Shown in pieces: positions 20,249 through 29,850 of a stretch of 64,000 nt of DNA. The position numbers and the translations under genes are program-made. Position 1 is the first letter of the stretch. Each line of letters opens with the position of its first letter. Below the pieces are notes generated by a model. That model did not search any database and was not told the origin of the DNA. It saw nothing but the letters and a program-made list of their open reading frames with translations. The DNA is taken from NCBI GenBank assembly GCA_031963415.1, contig JASSUI010000001.1:2046001-2110000 (forward strand), read 5' to 3'. This stretch comes from JASSUD01 sp031963415. GTDB taxonomy: Bacteria > Pseudomonadota > Gammaproteobacteria > Burkholderiales > Burkholderiaceae.

Positions 20249-20909
20249 TTCCCTAGCGCTTTATTTCACGCTTGACTTAAGAATTTGTTTGAGGTTTTCC
20301 TGAGGTATCTTGCACTGATGCAAGGATACAAGGGAGAGCTTAAACAGGTTGCAAGGCAGGAAAGCAGTTTATCGAGCTGTCTATAATGTACATTGTAGTG
20401 CGTGTGTAGAAAGTCGACGTTAATGATGATTAGCGTGGTTAGTTAGATAAGCCGTTTTATTTTAAGTTGATGCGTATAATAGAGCGCTTATAAGGGCAAA
20501 GGCTGGCGGTTTTATCCGTCAGCCTTTTTATGCTTTATAGCGAATTATCATTATTCACAGGAAAGAGAAGCCAAAAAAAAATGTCGCTTAAATATCAAGC
20601 GGGATTTCTTTTTGTCTTCTGACGCGACTGCAGAAGGCAAGTTTGGTCGGGCCGCGGAAAATTTTTCCGTCGCCGTCAGCCAGCGGTTGGTAGAGGCCAG
20701 CCACCAAGCTTTCTGGTTCGTTCATGCATTCGAACTGAAACTATGTTTCAGTCAATGAACACTCAGGCGCCTTTCCTCAAAAGAAGATAAAGTATTTTTC
20801 TCATGCTTTTTGGTACAAAGTCCTCTATCCAAGCCGCAATAAGGTGAACGATGGTCGACGAGTGGCAAAGCGTTTGAAAGATGCTCCAGCCCCGTGATTC
20901 GGAGATCGT
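20249..20909. other. rplL-rpoB intergenic region
   Basis: 661 bases holding the attenuator at 20499-20530. A perfect -10 hexamer TATAAT lies at 20475-20480 but has no fitting -35. A small hairpin CTGAAAC/GTTTCAG lies near 20735. The long leader before rpoB carries no gene I can support. It is wider than in related genomes and may include an internal rpoBC promoter and an RNA control region. Confidence 0.5.
20499..20530 (+). terminator. Terminator/attenuator between rplL and rpoB
   Basis: AAGGCTGGCGG pairs with CCGTCAGCCTT over a short T-rich loop and is followed by TTTTTA. In E. coli an attenuator at this same place lets about a fifth of transcripts reach rpoB, which balances ribosome and polymerase production. 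The position and shape here suggest the same. Confidence 0.8.
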
Positions 20910-23900
20910 ATGCAATATTCCTTCACCGAGAAAAAGCGTATTCGTAAAAACTTTGCGAAACGCCCAATCGTTCACCAAGTCCCATTTTTACTCTCAACCC
21001 AGCTTGAATCTTTTAGCGACTTCTTACAAGCCGATGTAGCACCTGCGCAGCGTCAGCCTGAAGGATTGCAAGCCGCCTTCACTTCAGTTTTTCCAATCGT
21101 TTCTCATAACGGCTTTGCCCGTTTAGAGTTCGTTGGCTATAACCTTGCTCCTCCTGCTTTCGATGTTAAAGAATGTCAACAACGTGGATTGACCTTCTGC
21201 TCTGCTCTGCGCGCGCGAGTTCGCTTAGTCTTGTTGGATAAAGATTCACCCAGCAAGCCAGTGATCAAAGAAGTTAAAGAGCAAGAAGTTTATATGGGCG
21301 AAATGCCGTTGATGACGCCTACGGGTTCATTTGTCATCAATGGGACTGAACGGGTGATTGTGTCTCAGTTACACCGCTCACCAGGGGTATTCTTTGAGCA
21401 TGATAAAGGTAAAACACATAGCTCAGGCAAGCTGCTTTTCTCTGCTCGTATTATTCCTTACCGTGGCTCATGGCTTGATTTCGAGTTTGATCCGAAAGAT
21501 ATCCTTTATTTCCGTATTGATCGTCGCCGCAAAATGCCGGTTACGATCTTGCTCAAAGCCATTGGTCTAACACCTGAAGAAATTCTCGAACATTTCTTTG
21601 ATTTTGATTCCATTTCTTTAATGAAAGAGGGTGGGCAGATCAAATTTGTTCCTGAGCGCTTACGCGGTGAAGTCGCCCGCTTTGACATCGTCGGTGGCGA
21701 TGGCGAAGTGATCGTGCAAAAAGATAAGCGTATTAATGCTAAGCATATCCGTGATCTTGAGAAAGCCAATACAAAACTGATTTCGGTACCAGAAGATTAT
21801 CTATTAGGCCGAGTCATCGCAAAAAGTGTGATAGATCCAGAAACGGGTGAAGTCCTTGCTGATGCTAACGAAGAAATCACTGAAAGCTTGTTAGCTAAGT
21901 TGCGCGAAGCAAAAATTAAGAACATCCAAACGCTTTACACGAATGATCTCGATCACGGTGCATACATTTCGCAAACACTGCGCAATGATGATACCGCTGA
22001 TCAAATCGCTGCACGTATTGCGATCTACCGTATGATGCGTCCAGGTGAGCCGCCTACCGAAGATGCGGTAGAAGCACTCTTTAATCGACTGTTCTACGAC
22101 GAAGAGTCTTATGACCTGTCGAAAGTTGGTCGCATGAAATTTAATCGTCGTGTTGGACGTGAAGAAATCACTGGCGTGCTGACACTACAAGATGAAGATA
22201 TCTTGGCGACGATCAAAATCTTGGTTGAGCTACGCAATGGCCGCGGTGAAATCGATGATATCGATCACTTAGGTAATCGTCGTGTACGCTGTGTAGGTGA
22301 GCTTGCCGAAAATCAATTCCGAGCAGGTTTAGTCCGCGTTGAACGTGCAGTGAAAGAACGTCTTGGTCAGGCAGAAAGCGAAAATCTGATGCCGCATGAT
22401 CTGATTAACTCTAAGCCTATCTCTTCGGCGATCCGCGAATTCTTTGGTTCATCACAACTCTCGCAGTTTATGGATCAAACCAACCCGCTATCAGAGATCA
22501 CCCATAAACGGCGTGTTTCTGCACTCGGACCTGGTGGTTTGACCCGTGAACGCGCAGGCTTTGAAGTTCGTGATGTGCATACGACGCACTATGGTCGTGT
22601 TTGTCCAATTGAAACGCCAGAAGGGCCAAATATTGGTCTGATTAACTCTCTCGCTTTATACGCACATATCAACGAATATGGTTTTTTAGAAACGCCATAC
22701 CGTAAAGTTGAAGATGGCAAGGTACTTGACCAAGTTGACTATTTGTCCGCGATTGAAGAAGGGCGTTATTTAATTGCGCAGGCCAATGCATCGATATCTG
22801 ATGATGGCAAGCTAAGCGATGAGCTAGTCGCCGCCCGTCAAGCAGGTGAAACAGTGATGGTGACGCCGGACCGTATCCAGTATATGGATGTGGCGCCGTC
22901 CCAGATCGTTTCCGTAGCCGCGGCGCTGATTCCGTTCCTTGAGCACGATGATGCGAACCGCGCGTTGATGGGTTCGAACATGCAGCGTCAGGCTGTGCCT
23001 TGCTTACGCCCCGAAAAAGCGTTGGTCGGAACGGGTATTGAACGTACCGTAGCGATTGACTCGGGCGCAACCGTGCAGGCATTCCGTGCTGGTCTAGTCG
23101 ATTATGTCGACGCTAGCCGTATCGTGATTCGAGTGGATGAAGATGAAGCGCAAGCAGGCGAAACCGGCGTTGATATCTACAACCTAACGAAATACACGCG
23201 CTCTAACCAAAACACGAATATTGACCAACGTCCGATCGTCAAAGTCGGCGATAAGGTGATGCGTGGTGACGTGATCGCTGATAGCGCGTCCACCGATATT
23301 GGTGAACTTGCGCTTGGCCAAAACATGCTAGTCGCGTTTATGCCATGGAATGGTTACAACTTTGAGGATTCAATTTTGATTTCCGAAAGAGTGGTTGCCG
23401 AAGATCGTTACACGTCAATTCATATTGAAGAATTGAATATCGTTGCACGCGATACCAAGCTTGGACCTGAGGAAATTACACGCGATATTTCGAACTTGGC
23501 TGAATCGCAACTCGGACGTCTTGACGAGTCAGGCATCGTATACATCGGTGCTGAAGTCGAAGCGGGCGACGTGCTAGTAGGTAAAGTGACCCCGAAAGGC
23601 GAAACTCAACTTACACCAGAAGAAAAATTATTGCGCGCTATCTTCGGTGAGAAAGCCTCTGATGTAAAAGATACGTCGCTGCGCGTGCCATCTGGCATGA
23701 ACGGTACCGTTATCGATGTGCAAGTCTTTACACGTGAAGGTATTACCCGTGATAAACGCGCCCAGCAAATCATTGATGACGAGTTAAAGCGCTATCGCCT
23801 TGATCTAAGCGACCAGCTGCGTATTGTGGAAAGTGATGCGTTCGCCCGGATAGAAAAGATGCTGATTGGCCAAACCGTAAACGGTGGACCTAAGAAGCTG

Positions 23901-25043
23901 GCAAAAGGCAGCAAAATTACCGCTGAATACTTAGCCGATTTAGATTATCACCACTGGTTTGACATTCGCTTGGCTGACGAAGAAGCTGCTGCGCAATTGG
24001 AAGCGATTAAAAACACGATTGAGCAAAAACGTCACCAATTTGACCTCGCGTTTGAAGAGAAGCGTAAAAAACTCACGCAAGGTGACGAACTTTCGCCAGG
24101 CGTATTGAAGATGGTCAAAGTATATCTGGCCGTCAAACGTCGCTTGCAACCAGGCGATAAGATGGCTGGACGTCATGGTAACAAAGGGGTCGTTTCCAAG
24201 ATTGTGCCAGTAGAAGATATGCCTTATATGGCAGATGGTACCCCAGTTGACATGGTGCTTAACCCACTTGGCGTACCGTCGCGGATGAACGTTGGTCAGA
24301 TTCTAGAAACTCACCTTGGTTGGGCAGCAAAAGGATTGGGGCACCGTATCAACGATATGTTGCGAGAGCAAGTGAAGATTACTGAGCTACGTAACTTTTT
24401 GAAGAAAGTTTATAACTCTCGTAGCCGTACGGAAAGCATTGACGAGCTTAGTCAACAAGAAGTCCTTGAGCTTGCACAGAACCTCAAAGAGGGTGTGCCA
24501 TTTGCGACACCGGTATTTGATGGAGCTTCTGCTGAGGAGATCAGTTGGGCACTTGATTTAGCGTACCCGGAAAAAGTGGCTGAACAACTCCAGATGACAC
24601 CATCTAAAAACCAAGTCACGCTCTATGACGGTTGTACAGGTGAAGCATTTGAGAGACCAGTTACAGTGGGCTACATGCACATGCTGAAACTGCATCACTT
24701 AGTCGATGACAAGATGCATGCTCGTTCAACAGGACCGTACTCACTTGTCACACAACAGCCGCTAGGTGGTAAGGCACAGTTTGGTGGTCAGCGTTTCGGT
24801 GAGATGGAGGTATGGGCACTCGAAGCTTACGGTGCCGCTTATGCGCTGCGTGAGATGCTCACCGTAAAATCCGATGATGTGGCAGGCCGTACAAGAGTTT
24901 ACGAGAACCTCGTGAAAGGGGATCACGTGATCGATGCTGGCATGCCGGAATCATTTAATGTGCTCGTTAAAGAAATCCGTTCATTGGGTATCGATATCGA
25001 TCTCGCCCGTCATATACCAGACACATCGGGTACCGTTAATTAA
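20910..25043 (+). CDS. rpoB: DNA-directed RNA polymerase subunit beta
   Basis: 1,377 residues. Beta forms one jaw of the polymerase and most of the active-site cleft. The start MQYSFTEKKRIRKNFAKRP is canonical. The rifampicin region FFGSSQLSQFMDQTNPLSEI then THKRRVSALGPGGL (near residues 512-545) is of the sensitive type. Downstream, KMAGRHGNKGVVS and the C-terminal PYSLVTQQPLGGKAQFGGQR are present. Related proteins end near GIDIDLDRN. This one ends LARHIPDTSGTVN, a short C-terminal extension. Transcribed with rpoC. Confidence 0.99.
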   Translation: MQYSFTEKKRIRKNFAKRPIVHQVPFLLSTQLESFSDFLQADVAPAQRQPEGLQAAFTSVFPIVSHNGFARLEFVGYNLAPPAFDVKECQQRGLTFCSALRARVRLVLLDKDSPSKPVIKEVKEQEVYMGEMPLMTPTGSFVINGTERVIVSQLHRSPGVFFEHDKGKTHSSGKLLFSARIIPYRGSWLDFEFDPKDILYFRIDRRRKMPVTILLKAIGLTPEEILEHFFDFDSISLMKEGGQIKFVPERLRGEVARFDIVGGDGEVIVQKDKRINAKHIRDLEKANTKLISVPEDYLLGRVIAKSVIDPETGEVLADANEEITESLLAKLREAKIKNIQTLYTNDLDHGAYISQTLRNDDTADQIAARIAIYRMMRPGEPPTEDAVEALFNRLFYDEESYDLSKVGRMKFNRRVGREEITGVLTLQDEDILATIKILVELRNGRGEIDDIDHLGNRRVRCVGELAENQFRAGLVRVERAVKERLGQAESENLMPHDLINSKPISSAIREFFGSSQLSQFMDQTNPLSEITHKRRVSALGPGGLTRERAGFEVRDVHTTHYGRVCPIETPEGPNIGLINSLALYAHINEYGFLETPYRKVEDGKVLDQVDYLSAIEEGRYLIAQANASISDDGKLSDELVAARQAGETVMVTPDRIQYMDVAPSQIVSVAAALIPFLEHDDANRALMGSNMQRQAVPCLRPEKALVGTGIERTVAIDSGATVQAFRAGLVDYVDASRIVIRVDEDEAQAGETGVDIYNLTKYTRSNQNTNIDQRPIVKVGDKVMRGDVIADSASTDIGELALGQNMLVAFMPWNGYNFEDSILISERVVAEDRYTSIHIEELNIVARDTKLGPEEITRDISNLAESQLGRLDESGIVYIGAEVEAGDVLVGKVTPKGETQLTPEEKLLRAIFGEKASDVKDTSLRVPSGMNGTVIDVQVFTREGITRDKRAQQIIDDELKRYRLDLSDQLRIVESDAFARIEKMLIGQTVNGGPKKLAKGSKITAEYLADLDYHHWFDIRLADEEAAAQLEAIKNTIEQKRHQFDLAFEEKRKKLTQGDELSPGVLKMVKVYLAVKRRLQPGDKMAGRHGNKGVVSKIVPVEDMPYMADGTPVDMVLNPLGVPSRMNVGQILETHLGWAAKGLGHRINDMLREQVKITELRNFLKKVYNSRSRTESIDELSQQEVLELAQNLKEGVPFATPVFDGASAEEISWALDLAYPEKVAEQLQMTPSKNQVTLYDGCTGEAFERPVTVGYMHMLKLHHLVDDKMHARSTGPYSLVTQQPLGGKAQFGGQRFGEMEVWALEAYGAAYALREMLTVKSDDVAGRTRVYENLVKGDHVIDAGMPESFNVLVKEIRSLGIDIDLARHIPDTSGTVN

Positions 25044-25118
25044 ATATATTTAGGAGATAAGAGGTAATAGGCAGCGGTAAAAAGCGCAATGATATTGTTA
25101 CGTTGCGCTCCGCTTGTT

Positions 25119-25155
25119 TTAGAACCTGTTTAGGGGAAGCCTAAGCAGGTTCTAA
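25119..25155 (+). repeat. Hairpin repeat between rpoB and rpoC
   Basis: TTAGAACCTGTTTAGG pairs with CCTAAGCAGGTTCTAA (16 bp, one T-G pair) around loop GGAAG. The arm AGAACCTGTTTAGG is the same as the outer arm of the long palindrome at 55821-55926, but the central core is absent, so this looks like a shortened family member. A second smaller hairpin AGCGCAA/TTGCGCT lies just before (25083-25109). Confidence 0.75.
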
Positions 25156-25184
25156 GGTTCTTTTCTTCTAATTAGGAGATTGCA

Positions 25185-28100
25185 ATGAAAGCTTTGCTCG
25201 ATCTATTTAAGCAAGTTCATCAAGACGACAGTTTTAACGCGATCAAGATCGGTCTTGCCTCGCCAGAGAAGATTCGTTCTTGGTCGTTTGGCGAAGTCAA
25301 AAAGCCAGAAACCATTAATTACCGTACCTTTAAACCAGAACGCGAAGGCCTTTTCTGCGCCAAAATTTTCGGGCCGATTAAAGATTACGAATGCTTATGC
25401 GGTAAATATAAACGCCTCAAACATCGTGGCGTAATCTGCGAAAAATGCGGTGTTGAAGTGACACTTGCGAAAGTGCGTCGCGAGCGCATGGGACACATTG
25501 AGCTGGCTTCCCCTGTTGCGCACATCTGGTTCTTGAAATCTTTGCCATCCCGCTTGGGTATGGCCCTTGATATGACCCTGCGCGATATCGAGCGCGTGTT
25601 GTATTTTGAGGCCTATGTGGTGATCGAACCTGGCATGACCCCGCTCAAGCGGGGCCAAATCATGACCGAAGAAGATTATTACAACAAAGTTGAAGAATAC
25701 GGTGATGAGTTCCACGCAGAGATGGGTGCGGAAGGTATTCGCGAATTGTTGCGTTCAATCGATCTTGAAGCCCGCATTGAGCAATTACGTGCTGAATTAA
25801 AGGCCACCGGTTCTGAAGCAAAAATCAAAAAATTTGCTAAACGACTCAAGTTACTCGAATCATTCCAGCGCTCAGGCATTCGCCCAGAGTGGATGATTTT
25901 TGAAGTGCTGCCAGTTCTTCCGCCAGATCTGCGTCCGCTCGTGCCGTTGGATGGGGGGCGTTTTGCGACTTCAGACTTGAACGATTTATATCGTCGCGTG
26001 ATCAACCGTAACAACCGTTTGAAGCGCTTGCTCGAACTCAGAGCGCCAGAAATCATCGTGCGCAATGAAAAGCGCATGCTACAAGAAGCGGTCGATTCGC
26101 TATTCGATAATGGTCGTCGTGGTAAAGCGATGACGGGTGCGAATAAGCGCCCATTGAAATCGCTCGCTGACATGCTCAAAGGTAAGGGCGGTCGCTTCCG
26201 TCAAAACCTTTTGGGTAAACGGGTTGACTATTCAGGTCGTTCAGTGATCGTTGTGGGTCCTGAACTTAAACTGCACCAATGTGGTTTACCGAAGTTGATG
26301 GCGCTTGAGCTGTTCAAGCCATTTATCTTTCATAAGCTTGAAGTGATGGGCGTCGCAACCACCATTAAAGCGGCCAAGAAAGAAGTTGAAAACCAAACGC
26401 CTATCGTTTGGGATATTCTCGAAGAAGTGATTCGTGAACATCCAGTGATGCTAAACCGTGCGCCAACGCTGCACCGCCTCGGTATTCAAGCGTTCGAGCC
26501 GATCCTCATCGAAGGCAAAGCAATTCAGCTGCACCCGCTCGTCTGCGCGGCGTTTAACGCTGACTTTGACGGTGACCAGATGGCAGTACACGTGCCGTTG
26601 TCGCTTGAAGCGCAGTTAGAAGCGCGTACGCTGATGTTGGCATCGAATAACATTTTATTCCCAGCCAGTGGCGACCCATCGATCGTGCCATCGCAAGATA
26701 TCGTGCTCGGCCTATATTACGCGACACGTGAGCGTATTAATGGCCGTGGCGAAGGGATGATCTTCGCGAACGTCAGCGAAGCTAGGCGTGCTTATGAAAA
26801 CAAAGAAGTTGAATTAACTTCGCAAGTCAGCGTGCGGATTGTCGAGTACATTGCAAACTCTGATAAAACTGAAAGTGCACCTAAATTCCTGCCAAAAACC
26901 ACGCTGTATCAAACCACAGTAGGTCGTGCAATCCTGTCAGAAATTCTGCCAGCCGGTCTTCCTTTCTCAATGTTGAATAAAGCATTGAAGAAAAAAGAAA
27001 TTTCGCACTTGGTGAATATGGCATTCCGTCGCTGCGGTTTGCGCGAAACGGTGATCTTTGCTGACCGTTTAATGCAAGCCGGCTTTAAGCTCGCGACGCG
27101 CGCTGGTCTGTCGATCAGTGTCGACGACATGCTGGTACCGCCGCAAAAAGAGGCGATCATCAACGAAGCGGCGAAGAAGGTCAAAGAATACGACCGTCAA
27201 TATATGTCAGGTCTGGTGACTGCGCAGGAGCGTTATAACAACGTGGTTGACATTTGGTCAGCTACTGCTGAAGCGGTCGGTAAGGCGATGATGGAGCAGC
27301 TCTCCGTTGAGAAAGTCACTGACCGTCATGGCAAAGTGGTTAAGCAAGAGTCATTTAACTCCATTTACATGATGGCAGACTCAGGCGCCCGGGGCTCGGC
27401 GGTGCAGATTCGTCAGTTGGCGGGTATGCGCGGCTTGATGGCTAAACCAGACGGCTCGATTATCGAAACGCCAATTACCGCGAACTTCCGCGAAGGTCTA
27501 AACGTATTGCAATACTTTATTTCGATGCACGGTGCGCGTAAGGGTCTTGCTGATACGGCGTTGAAGACCGCTAACTCGGGTTACCTGACCCGTCGTTTAG
27601 TTGACGTAGCGCAAGATCTGGTTGTAGTTGAAGACGATTGCGGCACAACAGATGGCGTACCGATGAAGGCCTTGGTTGAAGGGGGTGAAGTCGTTGAGCC
27701 ATTGCGCGAGCGCATTCTCGGTCGTGTTCTCGCCTCCGATGCGATTAATTTGGAGACGCAAGAAACTGTCTACGCAGCCGGTACACTGATGACTGAGGCA
27801 GAGGCTGAAGAAATCGAGGAAATGGGCATCGATGAAGTGCGCGTACGTACACCGTTTACTTGCAAAATGCGTTACGGCTTATGTGCTAGTTGCTACGGCC
27901 GTGATCTTGGACGCGGTGCACTCGTTAACGTGGGTGAAGCAGTCGGTGTGATCGCTGCACAATCGATCGGTGAACCGGGTACGCAGTTGACGATGCGTAC
28001 GTTCCATATTGGTGGTGCCGCGCTACGTGCTGCCGTTGCCTCAAGCGTTGAAGCGAAATCCAATGGTACGGTACGCTTTAGCCCAGTGATGCGTTACGTC

Positions 28101-29456
28101 ACAAACGCGAAAGGCGAGCAAATTGTTATCTCCCGTTCTGGAGAGATAGTGATTGCCGACGACTACGGTCGCGAGCGTGAACGCCATAAGATTCCTTACG
28201 GTGCAACCCTTTTAAAACTTGACGGCGCGCAAATTAAAGCAGGTACTCAGCTTGCCGCATGGGATCCATTGATGCGTCCAATCATCAGTGAGTATGGTGG
28301 TACCGTTAAGTTAGAGAATTTCGAGGAAGGCGTAACTGTCGCTAAGCAAGTCGATGAAACGACCGGGCTTTCGACATTGGTCGTGATTGATCCTAAACGA
28401 CGTAGCTCACAAGCAGCGAAAACGATACGTCCGCAAGTGAAATTGATCGATGCAAATGGCGAAGAAGTTAAAATTCCAGGTACCGAGCAGCCAGTCACGA
28501 TTGGTTTCCAAGCAGGTGCGTTGATTACCGTGGTGAACGGTCAACAGGTACACGTTGGTGAAGTGTTAGCACGGACGCCAACCGAATCCCAGAAAACTCG
28601 AGATATTACTGGGGGTCTACCGCGCGTGGCTGAACTCTTCGAAGCACGCGCACCTAAAGATGCAGGTATCCTGGCAGAAGTCACCGGTACTATATCGTTT
28701 GGTAAAGATACAAAAGGTAAACAACGCCTTATCATTACTGATCTGGACGGCAATCCGCATGAGTTCTTGATTCCGAAAGATAAACAAGTTCTCGCACACG
28801 ATGGTCAGGTGGTAAACCGCGGTGAAATGATTGTTGATGGCCCAGCTAATCCACACGACATCTTACGTCTGCAAGGAGTAGAAGCACTGGCGCGTTATAT
28901 CGTTGACGAAGTGCAAGATGTGTATCGTCTGCAGGGCGTGAAGATTAACGACAAGCACATTGAAGTGATTGTGCGTCAGATGCTGCGCCGGGTGCATATC
29001 GTTGATCCAGGTGATACCCGCTTTATTTTGGGCGAGCAGGTCGAGCGTTCAGACATGTTGGCTGAAAACGAACGGGTAATCGCGGAAGACCAGCGTCCAG
29101 CTACCTATGAAAATGTATTGCTAGGGATTACTAATGCCTCGCTGTTGGCTCCGTCTGTACTCGCTGCGTTAGCATTCCAGCAAACGACCAGTGTGATGGT
29201 CAGAGCGGCTACTGAGGGCGACAATATCGTTGCGACAGAAGGCAAGACAGGCAAGGGCGATGCATCGATGCAAGGTTATGCGACGATCGATCTGTTGAAG
29301 GGCCTGAAAGAAAACGTCATCATTGGACGTTTGATTCCGGGTGGTACTGGTCTCACAACCTATCACGCACGTCAGCAGAAAGAATTAGCTGAGCGTACGC
29401 GCCTGGCAGCAGACCATGCGGCGGAGGTCGCTGGTGCCATTAGCCCTGCTGCCTAA
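25185..29456 (+). CDS. rpoC: DNA-directed RNA polymerase subunit beta'
   Basis: 1,423 residues. Beta' holds the catalytic magnesium through NADFDGD (D460, D462, D464). The N-terminal zinc ribbon is ECLCGKYKRLKHRGVICEKC. The second zinc site is visible as CGTTDG and CKMRYGLCASCYG. The bridge helix region and TIGEPGTQLTMRTFH-like block (AQSIGEPGTQLTMRTFHIGG) are intact. AGGAG lies before ATG. The 141-base gap after rpoB carries two hairpins. Confidence 0.99.
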   Translation: MKALLDLFKQVHQDDSFNAIKIGLASPEKIRSWSFGEVKKPETINYRTFKPEREGLFCAKIFGPIKDYECLCGKYKRLKHRGVICEKCGVEVTLAKVRRERMGHIELASPVAHIWFLKSLPSRLGMALDMTLRDIERVLYFEAYVVIEPGMTPLKRGQIMTEEDYYNKVEEYGDEFHAEMGAEGIRELLRSIDLEARIEQLRAELKATGSEAKIKKFAKRLKLLESFQRSGIRPEWMIFEVLPVLPPDLRPLVPLDGGRFATSDLNDLYRRVINRNNRLKRLLELRAPEIIVRNEKRMLQEAVDSLFDNGRRGKAMTGANKRPLKSLADMLKGKGGRFRQNLLGKRVDYSGRSVIVVGPELKLHQCGLPKLMALELFKPFIFHKLEVMGVATTIKAAKKEVENQTPIVWDILEEVIREHPVMLNRAPTLHRLGIQAFEPILIEGKAIQLHPLVCAAFNADFDGDQMAVHVPLSLEAQLEARTLMLASNNILFPASGDPSIVPSQDIVLGLYYATRERINGRGEGMIFANVSEARRAYENKEVELTSQVSVRIVEYIANSDKTESAPKFLPKTTLYQTTVGRAILSEILPAGLPFSMLNKALKKKEISHLVNMAFRRCGLRETVIFADRLMQAGFKLATRAGLSISVDDMLVPPQKEAIINEAAKKVKEYDRQYMSGLVTAQERYNNVVDIWSATAEAVGKAMMEQLSVEKVTDRHGKVVKQESFNSIYMMADSGARGSAVQIRQLAGMRGLMAKPDGSIIETPITANFREGLNVLQYFISMHGARKGLADTALKTANSGYLTRRLVDVAQDLVVVEDDCGTTDGVPMKALVEGGEVVEPLRERILGRVLASDAINLETQETVYAAGTLMTEAEAEEIEEMGIDEVRVRTPFTCKMRYGLCASCYGRDLGRGALVNVGEAVGVIAAQSIGEPGTQLTMRTFHIGGAALRAAVASSVEAKSNGTVRFSPVMRYVTNAKGEQIVISRSGEIVIADDYGRERERHKIPYGATLLKLDGAQIKAGTQLAAWDPLMRPIISEYGGTVKLENFEEGVTVAKQVDETTGLSTLVVIDPKRRSSQAAKTIRPQVKLIDANGEEVKIPGTEQPVTIGFQAGALITVVNGQQVHVGEVLARTPTESQKTRDITGGLPRVAELFEARAPKDAGILAEVTGTISFGKDTKGKQRLIITDLDGNPHEFLIPKDKQVLAHDGQVVNRGEMIVDGPANPHDILRLQGVEALARYIVDEVQDVYRLQGVKINDKHIEVIVRQMLRRVHIVDPGDTRFILGEQVERSDMLAENERVIAEDQRPATYENVLLGITNASLLAPSVLAALAFQQTTSVMVRAATEGDNIVATEGKTGKGDASMQGYATIDLLKGLKENVIIGRLIPGGTGLTTYHARQQKELAERTRLAADHAAEVAGAISPAA

Positions 29457-29850
29457 GGACTGTTCTCGATTTCTATGTAGGGAGAAATAACGCTGATTGG
29501 TGAGCATGGTGGGGCTCGTCCCTCACCTTAACCTACGAACATGTAGATTAGGGTAACGAAAGAACTCCAGCGTGCAGACCAACAGCTCCATTCGGATCTT
29601 CCGAGTGACTTGGATAAGTTCCCAACAGGATTGTAAACAGCCCCTAACACTGGCGAAGTTTGGCTAGACCACGGGTAAGCATGCTGGTTGGCTCAATCAG
29701 CTATACAACCAACCAGCACGTGGTTATCTGTAAGCTGAGCGGATCTTCTCGCATTAAACAGTACCTAGTAACACGTTAGTGCAATTTGTATTGAACTAAC
29801 GTGTTTTTTGTTATGGTGAACAATCACTGTGCCTCTCTCAGGGATATGAC
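29457..29850. other. rpoC-recQ intergenic region
   Basis: 394 bases. TGCTGGTTGG (29682-29691) pairs with CCAACCAGCA (29709-29718), extended outward by ACCACG/CGTGGT. A terminator follows at 29770. The segment AAGAACTCCAGCGTGCAGACC with CAACAGCTCC (29571-29612) resembles 61147-61176, so another dispersed repeat may be present. No gene is seen. Confidence 0.5.
29770..29810 (+). terminator. Rho-independent terminator after rpoC
   Basis: AACACGTTAGT pairs with ACTAACGTGTT (perfect 11 bp, 14-base loop) and a run of T follows (TTTTG). It closes the rplK-rpoC transcription unit before recQ. Confidence 0.85.

Noticed and set aside
20475..20480. Promoter for rpoBC at the TATAAT near 20475
   Set aside because: A perfect -10 but no acceptable -35 at 16-19 bases, and it lies before the attenuator; kept only as a remark.
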